From positions 1 to 36,525 of the forward strand of contig JBMNTQ010000004.1 in assembly GCA_050945815.1 (NCBI GenBank): a stretch of DNA of 36,525 bases. Direction: 5' to 3'. Positions 8,781 to 17,429 of the stretch are shown piece by piece. The translations under genes and the position numbers were made by a program. This stretch comes from JBMNTQ01 sp050945815. Lineage in GTDB: Bacteria; Bacillota; Clostridia; Christensenellales; JBMNTQ01. Under the pieces are notes generated by a model. That model had not been told where the DNA came from and searched no databases. It saw only the letters and a list, made by a program, of their open reading frames with translations. The number at the start of each line of letters is the position of its first letter. Position 1 is the first letter of the stretch.

Positions 8781-10688
8781 TTACCAGCCTCCACCGCCTC
8801 CACCGCCAAAGCCGCCGCCGGAAAAACCGCCGCCGCCAAAACCGCCGCCTCCGCTGGAAAAACCGCCACTGGAGGACGGGGGACGGCTGGTAAAGTGGGT
8901 GTTCATAGAGTTCATAGAGCGGTTAAACGAGCTTAGGAACAAAGCCGTTGTGAAGAGGTTGCCCCCATAGTAGCCGCCATACCAGTCCGGCTGCGGCGGT
9001 GTGATGCCGATTTGGTCGAAGTTTTTGGCCCATTTATCCGTTACGCCCAACACATGGGCATAGGGCAGAATGTGGTAGAAATACTGAGGGTCTTCGTTGA
9101 CCATCTGGAGGATTCTATCTTTTTCTGCATAGACGATAAAATTACGAAAACCCATAATATCGCCTATCCAACGTTGTCCCTGCGGCGTATGCCGGCGCAT
9201 GGACGCTCCAAAGATCAGGAGTATTACGCTGCATATGAATGTGACAAACAGCAGAGATTCCTCCTTTATACCGTCTAACAGGGCGAACAGCAGCCCATAT
9301 AGGGCTACCAAAACAAGCAGGGGAAGTACCAAGCGTAACACCCGGTGGACCTTGGAGAAGGAGGAACGGGCGGTTAACAGGACCCCCACGCAGATAAACA
9401 CCAGCGCCATCAGGCCGCCCAGAAACAGGGCGACGACCAGCTCTCCTTCCCGATGGAGAAAAAGGGAGAAGGCGGCGAGGAAAAGCGGTAGCCCCATCAA
9501 AACAAGAAATAAGCCGCGCAGTGCAGTCGATTTTTTTGTGTAGAGCCTTGTTGCCGAGGTGGAAAAAAACAGCTTGAGCGCCGATATTGCGGCCTGCATG
9601 GTGGTGTAGAAATTTTCCTTCAGGGATGCCAGCTCGACTGTATCGCCAGACTTAAACAGGCCCTCCCACATGACCTGCTGGTGCTTGGGCGCTGCGTCGG
9701 GCAAGCTGGCCAGACGGGTTAGGCTGAATTTGCCTTTTTTGATCTCGTCAATGCGCAACAGCCCCTGATCTGCCCAGTAGATGACCAGTGCGGATAAATC
9801 CTTATTATCGGCGGTATTGTCTGCGATATAACCCAACTGTGCCGGATCGAGGCCGTCCGGCGGACTGAAGTTGACTACCGGGATGGGCTGTTTGTCGCGG
9901 CCAAACAGGAACCAGCAGACTACACCCGCGGCCGCTAGCAGCACGGATACGATGATGATGGGGGTAGAGGCCGGCAAGCCGGAGCGTTCGCCAACGAAAT
10001 AATCGGCAGGTAGGTCTACCTGTAGCGTGATGCCTTCAAATGCGGCCAGGTCACGGGTTTCTCCGGAAATGGTGTTGTCGGTGATGACAGTGTTTAGGGA
10101 AGAAGTGTGCCCGTATGCACCGTAGAATGCCCAGACCTTCTCCGAATCGAACGCTTTAGGCAGGGTAACGGTAAAGGAAGCCTGGGCAATATCGGCATTC
10201 CAGTTGGTGCCGATGATGTTGAAGTAGACAAAATCCCGTCCTTCCACGCCCAGATCGCCGATGTCGTATTGGTAGCTGATCTGGTAGGTGACAATACCGC
10301 TGGCGTAGGCATCCGGGTCGCCTATGTAGATATCCAGATAGCCGGAGGATGATTCTGTGGAATAAGGATGGCTATCCACTTGCAGATTGTTCACATAGGA
10401 GCGGTAGCGCCTGGTTTGGCCGTCGGGCATTTGAAAGTTTAGAGAAGTGGGGATAGAGCGGACGATGCCGTGTCCTCTTTCGGCCAGGCGGGTATAGTCG
10501 CATACGATGGTTTCTTGAATGTTGTATACGTTGTTTTCCTGGATGTCGATGTTAACGGAATAGTCGGTGAAGTAACGGTAGGATGGGTCGTAGGCGTGAA
10601 CCTTGTTTTCCTGAAGACCGACAAACATGCTGAAGAAGATTGTCGTCAGCAACAACAGGCCGCATAACGCCGCAATTCTCTTTTTCAT
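8781..10688 (-). CDS. DUF2207-family membrane protein with glycine-rich tail
   Basis: Membrane protein of about 635 residues. It has an N-terminal signal or anchor helix, an extracytoplasmic beta-rich DUF2207 region (about 25-225), a membrane helix (PIIIVSVLLAAAGVVCWFLFG), a cytoplasmic region, further membrane helices in the middle, and a C-terminal tail made almost only of Gly, Ser and Phe. DUF2207 proteins commonly sit beside LemA, as here: lemA ends 13 bases upstream. The molecular role of the pair is not established; envelope association is inferred. The start at MKKRIAALCG is chosen because it begins the signal sequence and follows a GGGGG-rich site. The open frame upstream to 10838 only overlaps lemA. 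Confidence 0.87.
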   Translation of the reverse strand: MKKRIAALCGLLLLTTIFFSMFVGLQENKVHAYDPSYRYFTDYSVNIDIQENNVYNIQETIVCDYTRLAERGHGIVRSIPTSLNFQMPDGQTRRYRSYVNNLQVDSHPYSTESSSGYLDIYIGDPDAYASGIVTYQISYQYDIGDLGVEGRDFVYFNIIGTNWNADIAQASFTVTLPKAFDSEKVWAFYGAYGHTSSLNTVITDNTISGETRDLAAFEGITLQVDLPADYFVGERSGLPASTPIIIVSVLLAAAGVVCWFLFGRDKQPIPVVNFSPPDGLDPAQLGYIADNTADNKDLSALVIYWADQGLLRIDEIKKGKFSLTRLASLPDAAPKHQQVMWEGLFKSGDTVELASLKENFYTTMQAAISALKLFFSTSATRLYTKKSTALRGLFLVLMGLPLFLAAFSLFLHREGELVVALFLGGLMALVFICVGVLLTARSSFSKVHRVLRLVLPLLVLVALYGLLFALLDGIKEESLLFVTFICSVILLIFGASMRRHTPQGQRWIGDIMGFRNFIVYAEKDRILQMVNEDPQYFYHILPYAHVLGVTDKWAKNFDQIGITPPQPDWYGGYYGGNLFTTALFLSSFNRSMNSMNTHFTSRPPSSSGGFSSGGGGFGGGGFSGGGFGGGGGGGW

Positions 10689-10701
10689 ACAAAGCCCCCG
10701 A

Positions 10702-11250
10702 TTAAAATTGTACTTTGACGTTTTCCCTCTCCTGCTCGTTGATTTCAAACATAGGCTGCTTCTCAAACTTGAAGATGGACGCAATGATGGAGCTGGGGAA
10801 GGTTTGGAGGGACGTGTTGAACTGGCGCACGATCGCATTGTAGTACTTACGAGAGCTGGCGATCTCGTCTTCCAGAGAGGAGAGCTGGCGCTGCAGATCC
10901 ATGAAGTTGACGTTAGCTTTCAAATCCGGATAGCTTTCCGCTACCGCGAACAGGGTGCGCAGGGTATTGGTTAGCATATTCTCCCCGGCCAGCTTTTCGT
11001 CCAGCGTGGTGGCACCCTGTGCCATACTGCGTGCAGCAACCACGTTTTGCAATGTTTCTTTCTCGTGGGCGGCATAGCCTTTGACGGTTTCCACCAAATT
11101 GGGGATTAGGTCGTAACGTTTTTTGAGGTAGACATCCATCGTAGAGAAAGCTTCCTCGATGGTGTTCTTCAACCTGATAAATTTGTTGTAGGTCGCGACA
11201 AACCAGATAATTAATATTAAGACGATAACGCCTGCAATAATCCAACCCAT
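10702..11250 (-). CDS. lemA: LemA family protein
   Basis: A 182-residue protein with one N-terminal membrane helix (MGWIIAGVIVLILIIWFVATYN) and a helical cytoplasmic domain with the LemA hallmarks VYLKKRYDLIPNLVETVKGYA and LENEI-like SSLEDEI...SRKYYNAIVRQFN. The start at 11250 is chosen because AGGAGG lies 9 bases upstream. An in-frame ATG at 11271 would place that ribosome binding site inside the coding sequence. It forms an operon with the DUF2207 gene downstream, a pairing common in Firmicutes. Its biochemical role is not known. Confidence 0.93.
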   Translation of the reverse strand: MGWIIAGVIVLILIIWFVATYNKFIRLKNTIEEAFSTMDVYLKKRYDLIPNLVETVKGYAAHEKETLQNVVAARSMAQGATTLDEKLAGENMLTNTLRTLFAVAESYPDLKANVNFMDLQRQLSSLEDEIASSRKYYNAIVRQFNTSLQTFPSSIIASIFKFEKQPMFEINEQERENVKVQF

Positions 11251-11474
11251 AAATAATAGCCTCCTTTTCAATTGTATAATCCTATAGTTTAATTGTATGA
11301 CAAAGTATAATCAAAGGCAATAATTTTTTTGCCGTCCTCTTTGCTTGCTAGCGGTGCTGGCGCGGACTATTTCGGCGTTCCCTTAGAGAAAACGCTGGGT
11401 GCGTATGGCGTGGCAGGGTAATTCGCGTTATACTATGGATAGGAATGGCATATTGACTTTGAGGAGGAAAGCCG

Positions 11475-13187
11475 ATGAAGGAACTGGCGAAATTAATCCG
11501 CGTTGCCCAAGGGGAAGAAGCGGCGGATTTGGTGATAAAAAATGCGAAGGTGCCCAATGTGTTTACCGGCGAGATTCAGGAATGTGATGTTGCGGTTTGT
11601 GGCGGCTATATCGCGGGACTGGGGAAATATGAAGGAACGCAGAGCATGGATGTTGGGGGTGCGTACGTTTGCCCGGGCTTGATCGATGCCCACCAGCATA
11701 TTGAATCCTCGCTGGCCATACCTGGGGTTTTCGCGAAGAGCATTGTACCCCACGGAACCCTGTGCGCCATAGCCGATCCCCACGAGACGGCTAATGTCTG
11801 CGGGAACCGGGGTGTGGAATTTCTGATTGAAAACAGCAGAACTGCGCCAATGGATTTTTACTTTATGGCGCCTTCCTGTGTGCCTGCTTTGACGGGCGAG
11901 CGCAGCGGCGCGATATTGGACGCGGCGGCTCTGGCGGAATTGATCGATAATCCTAGTATTTTAGGCCTGGGCGAGGTGATGAATACGCCGGGAGTTTTGG
12001 GGTGCGAACCGGATATGCTGGACAAGCTGGCTTTGTATCGTGGGCGGGTAATGGATGGGCATTGGACCGGGGGCAGCGCTTTGCAGCTCAATGCTTATGC
12101 TGCCACCGGTATCTCCACCAACCACGAATGTGCTGACGAGGAAACTGTGAAGCAATGTGTTGAGCGGGGTATGTATGTGCTGGTGCGGGAGGGCTCGACA
12201 TCCAGAGATCTTGAATGGATGGTGCGCTATCTACTGCGCAGCGAATTGCCATTGGATCGCTTTTGTTTCTGCACCGACGACAAGCATTTAAGCGATAGTA
12301 AGAGCGAAGGGCATATCATACACAACATCCGCAAGGCCGTATCGTTGGGGCTGGCACCGATAGATGCGCTGCGCATGGCTACGAGAAACGCTGCGGCGTG
12401 CTATGGCCTGAAGGACTTGGGCGCTGTGGCGCCGGGATATTTCGCGAACCTGGTGGTGGTGTCGGACTTAAAGGAATTTACGGTGCGCCAGGTGTTCTAC
12501 CGGGGAGAGTTGGTCTCGGAAGATTACGAGCCTCCGGCTTTTGCGGTGGCTTCGCCGCCAGCGACTATGCTGCATACGGTAAACATCGCTACGGTAGAGC
12601 CTACTACATTGCGGCTGCCTGTTTCTGCAGACGGCATGGCGAATGTGATTGAAATCGTTCCGCGCCATGTGGTGACAAAGCTGGTGCGCGAGGAAGTGCA
12701 AAAAAAGGATGGACAATTTGTACCCGACGGCAAGTATTCGAAGATCGTGGTGGTGGAGCGGCACAAGGCCAGCGGACAGTGTGGCGTAGGCATTGTGAAG
12801 GGCTTTGGCATTCGGGGCGGGGCGATTGCGTCTACGGTGGGGCACGATTCCCATAACCTGGTGGTGGTGGGGGACAATGACGCCGATATTTTGGCAGCGA
12901 TCTATGAGGCGCAGGCTTTGGGCGGCGGGTGGCTGGCGGTTGCCGGCGGCAAAACCCGAGCGGCACTGCCTTTGCCTGTGGCGGGACTGATGAGCGCGGA
13001 GCAGGAGGCGGACGTGATAAGCGCTCAGGTGGAGGCGGTTAATGAAGCGGCTTTTAAAATGGGGATAAGCAGGGAAATCGACCCCTTCGCCATCCTCTCC
13101 TTTGTAACGCTGTCGGTGATTCCCGAAGGCAGGATTACGCCGGACGGGCTGTTTGATGTGCAGAAGTTTGCTTATATTAAAGTTTAG
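11475..13187 (+). CDS. ade: Adenine deaminase
   Basis: Converts adenine to hypoxanthine and ammonia in purine salvage. The 570 residues match the family. It is an amidohydrolase fold with the metal-binding HxH in LIDAHQHIESS (His73, His75), a second metal segment PHGTLCAIADPHE, CTDDKHLSD and TRNAAACYGL. The C-terminal adenine deaminase domain contains GFGIRGGAIASTVGHDSHNLVVVG. GAGGAGG sits 8 bases before the ATG. The sirtuin gene follows within 24 bases and may be translated in concert. Confidence 0.95.
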   Translation: MKELAKLIRVAQGEEAADLVIKNAKVPNVFTGEIQECDVAVCGGYIAGLGKYEGTQSMDVGGAYVCPGLIDAHQHIESSLAIPGVFAKSIVPHGTLCAIADPHETANVCGNRGVEFLIENSRTAPMDFYFMAPSCVPALTGERSGAILDAAALAELIDNPSILGLGEVMNTPGVLGCEPDMLDKLALYRGRVMDGHWTGGSALQLNAYAATGISTNHECADEETVKQCVERGMYVLVREGSTSRDLEWMVRYLLRSELPLDRFCFCTDDKHLSDSKSEGHIIHNIRKAVSLGLAPIDALRMATRNAAACYGLKDLGAVAPGYFANLVVVSDLKEFTVRQVFYRGELVSEDYEPPAFAVASPPATMLHTVNIATVEPTTLRLPVSADGMANVIEIVPRHVVTKLVREEVQKKDGQFVPDGKYSKIVVVERHKASGQCGVGIVKGFGIRGGAIASTVGHDSHNLVVVGDNDADILAAIYEAQALGGGWLAVAGGKTRAALPLPVAGLMSAEQEADVISAQVEAVNEAAFKMGISREIDPFAILSFVTLSVIPEGRITPDGLFDVQKFAYIKV

Positions 13188-13210
13188 TGATGCAGAAAGG
13201 ATGGGAAGAT

Positions 13211-13927
13211 ATGAGCAGAATACCACAGCTGGAGGAAATGATTGATAAGAGCGACAGAATCGTGTTTTTCGGTGGTGCCGGAGTTTCCACGGAAAGTGGG
13301 ATTCCAGATTTTCGCAGTGTGGACGGCTTGTATCATCAAAAGTATAAATATCCGCCGGAACAGATGCTGAGTCACACTTTTTTCATGCGGCATATGCAGG
13401 AATTTTATGACTTCTACCGGGATAAGATCCTGTACCTACAGGCCCGGCCCAATGCGGCACATCGAAGATTGGCGCAACTGGAGCAGGCGGGAAAGCTAGA
13501 TGCTGTGATAACCCAAAACATAGACGGCTTGCACCAGGCAGGGGGCAGCCGCAATGTGCTGGAGCTGCATGGCAGTGTGTTGCGCAACTATTGTATGGAT
13601 TGCAATAAGCTTTACGATGTGCAGCATATTATTCGAAGCAGCGGGATTCCCCGTTGTGAATGCGGCGGCACTGTGAGGCCGGACGTTGTATTGTACGAGG
13701 AAGGGCTGGACCAGGAAGTATTAGACGCTGCGGTCTCTGCGATTTCCCAGGCAGATATGCTGATTGTGGGCGGTACTTCGCTGTCGGTCTATCCGGCCGC
13801 TTCGCTGCTGCACTATTATCAGGGGGATCGTTTAGTGCTGATTAACAAAGATGCTACACCGATGGACAGCAAAGCGGATTTGGTGATAGGTCAGCCAATT
13901 GGTGAAAGCTTGGGTTATGGCGCTTGA
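13211..13927 (+). CDS. Sir2-family NAD-dependent protein deacylase
   Basis: Sirtuin of 238 residues. NAD-binding motif GAGVSTESGIPDFRS (22-36), TQNIDGLH (101-108), catalytic His120 in LELHG, and a zinc site of four Cys (128, 131, 149, 151) that is complete. GGTSLSVYP and the LINKDAT segment close the Rossmann fold. It removes acyl groups from lysines using NAD. The start at 13211 gives a normal N-terminus. In-frame GTG (13187) and ATG (13190) codons that overlap or abut the ade stop are alternatives, and the upstream Shine-Dalgarno is weak, so the exact start is uncertain. It is in an operon with adenine deaminase and ends at a strong terminator. Confidence 0.92.
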   Translation: MSRIPQLEEMIDKSDRIVFFGGAGVSTESGIPDFRSVDGLYHQKYKYPPEQMLSHTFFMRHMQEFYDFYRDKILYLQARPNAAHRRLAQLEQAGKLDAVITQNIDGLHQAGGSRNVLELHGSVLRNYCMDCNKLYDVQHIIRSSGIPRCECGGTVRPDVVLYEEGLDQEVLDAAVSAISQADMLIVGGTSLSVYPAASLLHYYQGDRLVLINKDATPMDSKADLVIGQPIGESLGYGA

Positions 13928-13956
13928 CATTTGACTTGAGCAAGGAACACGTTTAA

Positions 13957-14005
13957 CAATAAAGAACGGCCCGGGCTGTTGTTTGGCTCGGGCCGTTCTT
14001 TATTG
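13957..14005. terminator. Strong bidirectional terminator
   Basis: A perfect 17-bp stem (CAATAAAGAACGGCCCG with its complement) around a 15-base loop, ending in CTTTATTG. It separates the converging sirtuin and TetR genes. Confidence 0.9.
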
Positions 14006-14013
14006 TTGGGCGT

Positions 14014-14589
14014 TTACGCGAAAGAGGGCTCCTCCTGCTGGAATAGCTTGACAATGCGAATCAAGGGCTTCAACTCACCTAAGGAAGGCATTCTTTTTTG
14101 TTCCTTGTAGTACATTTGAAAATAAGAGGCGATGCCGCCGCCCAGAAGATGGGAGACGATGCCAATTTGCTCCTGTGGAAGGGCCGTTAAATTTGGAAAA
14201 GGAGATGGTTCCGAGTTCCTGCTGCGGGTTATTTTTTCTAGGATACGGGTGAATTCTTTGATGACGTCAAACTGTTTGCCGGTTTTTTCCACAACATTGA
14301 ACAACTCCACGTTTCGATTGCAGACATCCCAGAAATCCCGTATGGCATCTTCTACGGTGGTTTCCTGGATACAGCGATTATAGTATTCCAAAAATACTTT
14401 TTGAACCTGTTCGACGATGATGTCGTCGATGCAAGCATAATTGTTATAGAAAGTCTGCCGGGCGACGCCGGCTTTTCGTGTCAGGTCGGATACGTTGATG
14501 TCTTCATAGCGGTGGCTTTTTAGAAGCTCGACTAGAGCTGAATAGAGCCATTCCTTGGTTCTTTCTATACGAACGTCATTTTTTTTCAT
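14014..14589 (-). CDS. TetR/AcrR-family transcriptional regulator
   Basis: Regulator of 191 residues. The N-terminal HTH (about 5-50) reads RTKEWLYSALVELLKSHRYEDINV followed by TRKAGVARQTFYNNY, the typical TetR recognition helix. The rest is an all-helical ligand and dimer domain. The start at 14589 follows AGGAGG by 9 bases; an in-frame ATG at 14607 would put that site inside the gene. It is divergent from a radical-SAM gene, and two matching 28-bp palindromes lie between them, one over its own promoter and one over the start site of the other. Autoregulation and repression of the enzyme gene are therefore likely. The inducer is unknown. Confidence 0.92.
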   Translation of the reverse strand: MKKNDVRIERTKEWLYSALVELLKSHRYEDINVSDLTRKAGVARQTFYNNYACIDDIIVEQVQKVFLEYYNRCIQETTVEDAIRDFWDVCNRNVELFNVVEKTGKQFDVIKEFTRILEKITRSRNSEPSPFPNLTALPQEQIGIVSHLLGGGIASYFQMYYKEQKRMPSLGELKPLIRIVKLFQQEEPSFA

Positions 14590-14627
14590 GACTGGGTTCC
14601 TCCTCATTAATCCTAAATCTATTATAA

Positions 14628-14655
14628 TACAAATGTTAACTAATTAACATATGTA
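14628..14655. promoter_or_regulatory. Palindromic operator 1, over the tetR promoter
   Basis: Half sites TACAAATGTTAA and TTAACATATGTA (11 of 12 positions symmetric) flank CTAA. It lies next to the TATAAT-type -10 box of the TetR gene (14621-14626 on the minus strand), covering its spacer and -35 region, so binding there would repress tetR. Confidence 0.75.
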
Positions 14656-14710
14656 ATAAAATTAATTTCTTTCTAATTAGACAAGATTATCAATATATTT
14701 CAAGATTATA

Positions 14711-14739
14711 TTGACAAATTATCCAAAGTTAAATAAAAT
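14711..14739 (+). promoter_or_regulatory. Promoter of the radical-SAM gene
   Basis: Consensus -35 TTGACA at 14711-14716, a 17-base spacer and TAAAAT at 14734-14739, in very AT-rich DNA. The expected start near 14746 falls inside operator 2. Confidence 0.82.
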
Positions 14740-14766
14740 ACAAGTGTAAAGTAATTAACATATGTA
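14739..14766. promoter_or_regulatory. Palindromic operator 2, over the radical-SAM transcription start
   Basis: Half sites TACAAGTGTAAA and TTAACATATGTA (9 of 12 symmetric) flank GTAA. Its right half is identical to that of operator 1, and the identity extends to 15 bases (TAATTAACATATGTA). It begins on the last base of the -10 box. Confidence 0.72.
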
Positions 14767-14843
14767 TAGTAAATATTGATACAGATGTTGCAGATGGTTG
14801 AAGCAGAAGATAGGGTGAAATTTTAACGAAGAGGAGTGAGTTT

Positions 14844-16235
14844 ATGTCTATCGGAAATTCTGTGCAAAAATTTACCGTCAATCGGGCGTTGTCGTATATG
14901 GAAAAGGATCCAGTAGAAAATTTTCCAAAACTACTTTCCTGGGCAAAGCGTTTTACGAGAGGGTCGCAGTACAATAAAACTGTGGATAAGTTCGAAAGCT
15001 ATTGGAAAGAACAGAATGCTTATGGTCAGTTGATTCGCCGTGCGCTGACGGAATTTAATCCGAATGTGCGTAAAAAGTTACTGCAAAACTTCTTTATCAA
15101 TTCCGGCATTGAGGGAACGCCGAGGATCCGAAAGGCTTCCAAGGAAGGTGGCGTAAATATTCCTTGGGCGATTTTAATGGACCCGACTTCTGCCTGCAAC
15201 CTCCAGTGTATTGGTTGTTGGGCTGCGGAGTATGGAAAGCAGGACAATCTTTCCTTTGAAAAAATGGATGATATCATCACCCAAGGAAAAGAGCTGGGTA
15301 TTTATGTCTACCTATTTTCAGGAGGCGAGCCTCTGGTGAGGAAGGGGGACATCATACGGCTGTGCGAGAAGCATGACGACTGCGCATTTCTGGCTTTTAC
15401 AAACGCTACACTGATCGATGAAGAGTTTGTAAAAGAAGTACAGCGGGTGGGGAATTTTGCGCCGGCGATCAGCATTGAAGGTTTTGAGGAGGAAACCGAT
15501 ATGCGCCGGGGCAAAGGGACCTATCGCAAGATTATGCAGGCGATGGATTTGCTGAAGGATTCCGGCATACCGTTTGGATTTTCTGCCTGTTACCATAGCG
15601 GCAACTATCAGACTGTCGCTTCCGAGGAGTATATGGATTTTCTGATTGACAAGGGTTGTTTTTTCGGCTGGTTCTTTACTTATATGCCCTTGGGCAAGGA
15701 CGCTGCGGTGGATTTGCTGGTGAGCGCTGAACAGCGGGAACACATGTATCATCGGGTGCGGGAGCTGCGAGAAAAAAAGCCCATCTGGCTGATGGACTTT
15801 TGGAACGACGGCGAATTTGTGGGCGGCTGTATTGCCGGGGGCAGGACATATTTCCACATCAACGCCCGGGGCGACTGCGAGCCTTGTGCATTTATACATT
15901 ATGCGACGCACAACATCCACGATTGCACGTTGATGGAAGCTTTGGGAAGCCCGTTGTTTCGGAAATATCAGGAAGGGCAGCCGTTCAGCGACAATCTGTT
16001 GCGGCCGTGCCCGCTGCTGGATAACCCCGAGGCGCTGCGTGAGATTGTCCACGAAAGCGGCGCGGTTTCCACTCAGCCGTTGGACAACGAGAATGTAGAC
16101 GATTTGACTAAGAAATGTGAGGGCGTTGCTGAGGAATGGCAAAAGACTGCGGATAAGCTGTGGACGGAAAACCCGCATTATTGCTTTAAAGGTTGCATAA
16201 ACTATGGATTGGATAAGCATATCGAAGTAAAATAA
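14844..16235 (+). CDS. Radical-SAM protein with SPASM-like C-terminal cysteines
   Basis: 463 residues. A helical N-terminal region of about 100 residues precedes a radical-SAM domain with the CxxxCxxC cluster motif (Cys118, 122, 125, in SACNLQCIGCW) and the GGEPL motif that binds SAM. The C-terminal third has further cysteines (VGGCIAGG, GDCEPCAF, RPCPLLDNP, YCFKGC) resembling a SPASM/twitch domain that would hold extra Fe-S clusters. The substrate cannot be read from the sequence: no peptide precursor or other pathway gene is adjacent. Options include a peptide or protein modifier or a lipid-modifying enzyme, none proven. Expression appears controlled by the divergent TetR protein. GAGGAG precedes the ATG. 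Confidence 0.85.
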   Translation: MSIGNSVQKFTVNRALSYMEKDPVENFPKLLSWAKRFTRGSQYNKTVDKFESYWKEQNAYGQLIRRALTEFNPNVRKKLLQNFFINSGIEGTPRIRKASKEGGVNIPWAILMDPTSACNLQCIGCWAAEYGKQDNLSFEKMDDIITQGKELGIYVYLFSGGEPLVRKGDIIRLCEKHDDCAFLAFTNATLIDEEFVKEVQRVGNFAPAISIEGFEEETDMRRGKGTYRKIMQAMDLLKDSGIPFGFSACYHSGNYQTVASEEYMDFLIDKGCFFGWFFTYMPLGKDAAVDLLVSAEQREHMYHRVRELREKKPIWLMDFWNDGEFVGGCIAGGRTYFHINARGDCEPCAFIHYATHNIHDCTLMEALGSPLFRKYQEGQPFSDNLLRPCPLLDNPEALREIVHESGAVSTQPLDNENVDDLTKKCEGVAEEWQKTADKLWTENPHYCFKGCINYGLDKHIEVK

Positions 16236-16255
16236 ACCATGCAAATTGGCAAGAG

Positions 16256-16285
16256 AAGCGCCGCTCTTTTGGGCGGTGCTTTTGC
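16256..16285. terminator. Terminator after the radical-SAM gene
   Basis: AAGCGCCGC pairs with GCGGTGCTT (9 bp with one G-T pair) around an 8-base loop and continues into TTTTGC. It lies between converging genes and probably serves alr on the minus strand too. Confidence 0.65.
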
Positions 16286-16297
16286 TTGGCGTCGTGT

Positions 16298-17389
16298 TTA
16301 AATATAGTCTCGCTGCATCAGACGCCCGCTCAGCAACAGATTGGAATCGATGGAGACGGGTTCGCCCAGCGTATAGGGGTGGTGCTTTAAATCCACGATA
16401 ATGTGCCCCATACCGATTCTCCCGATAACAGGCAATAGGCGATTACCGATGGTAACGTTGAGACGGCGGCTAGGCAACAGGCAGCGTAGGGCAGCAACGG
16501 CATGGCGTAACGCGTCTATGGGGCGGTAGGCATCCTGGGCCTTGGTCATATGCAATCCACAGCCATAACCGATGGGCACGATGGCGGCTCGGGTGGATCG
16601 GCGGGTTTTATAGACGCCCCCATATCCTATCGTACGGCCTTTGGGGAAAGTTTTGATTTCGCAGATCTCGCTGCGGATATAGCCGACTTTTTGCAGCGCC
16701 GGGTGGGCTTTGCCACAAATACGGCCAGTAAAAGCCGAACCGACACGTACGGCGTCTAGCGGCGGGGTTGCCTGGAGGAACAGAGCGGCGGAGTTGGCCG
16801 CATGGGACGTGCCCGGATGGATACCTCGCTGGCGCAGCGCGCTTAGAACGGACTGGAAGGAGGATAGCTGGCGTTGTGTGCTCCCTCGCTTATTGCAGCA
16901 GCTATACAGATGGGTGAATATTCCAGTCGGGTGCAGGAGGGGAAAGTCGGTATAGATCCTTGAAATTGCTTGGATATCCGTGTCTATAAGCCCGAAACGG
17001 CCCATACCAGTATCGACTTCGAGGTGAACTTGGGCCTCTAAGCGGCACAGGCCGCACAGGTTTTGGATAAAGCCGGCGTTTTCCAGAGAGGATACGGATA
17101 AAATGATGTCATTGTACAACAGGCTGAGCAGAGTTTTCTCGTTTTGGACGGGATTTAGCATTAAAATTTTGGCTTTAGGGTATAGCGAACGAAGCAACAG
17201 AGCATCCGTTGCCTGAGAGACGGCGAAGAATTGTATGGCGGCCTCATGCAGAAGCCGGGCCATCATGGGCAAGCCCAGACCATAGGCGTCGTTTTTCAGC
17301 ACGGCGATAATTTCCCGTCCTTTTGCGTATTGGCGTACGGCACAGATGTTGTGGCGCATTTTTTCTGTTTCTATGATAAAAACCGGCAT
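16298..17389 (-). CDS. alr: Alanine racemase (divergent)
   Basis: PLP enzyme interconverting L- and D-alanine for peptidoglycan; 363 residues, a normal length. The N-terminal TIM barrel has the PLP lysine in VLKNDAYGLG. VDTGMGRFGL and the catalytic Tyr in VPIGYGCGLHM are present, and the C-terminus ends GRLMQRDY. Some usual residues differ: the MDQ of the GRxxMDQ motif is MGH here (GRIGMGHIIVDL), and the carbamylated Lys before VDTGM appears as Glu. It may be a second, specialised racemase rather than the main one. It starts 40 bases after the frameshifted vanY gene on the same strand, suggesting a cell-wall operon. AGGAG lies upstream of the ATG. Confidence 0.85.
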   Translation of the reverse strand: MPVFIIETEKMRHNICAVRQYAKGREIIAVLKNDAYGLGLPMMARLLHEAAIQFFAVSQATDALLLRSLYPKAKILMLNPVQNEKTLLSLLYNDIILSVSSLENAGFIQNLCGLCRLEAQVHLEVDTGMGRFGLIDTDIQAISRIYTDFPLLHPTGIFTHLYSCCNKRGSTQRQLSSFQSVLSALRQRGIHPGTSHAANSAALFLQATPPLDAVRVGSAFTGRICGKAHPALQKVGYIRSEICEIKTFPKGRTIGYGGVYKTRRSTRAAIVPIGYGCGLHMTKAQDAYRPIDALRHAVAALRCLLPSRRLNVTIGNRLLPVIGRIGMGHIIVDLKHHPYTLGEPVSIDSNLLLSGRLMQRDYI

Positions 17390-17429
17390 GGGTTGGGGGT
17401 TCTCCTATTCTTTTTTTATTGGCGGGGCG

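Noticed and set aside
12468..13226. 252-codon minus-strand frame opposite adenine deaminase
   Set aside because: Arg/His-rich antisense shadow without a ribosome binding site.
15318..16244. 308-codon minus-strand frame opposite the radical-SAM gene
   Set aside because: Antisense shadow; the plus-strand frame has clear motifs, promoter and ribosome binding site.
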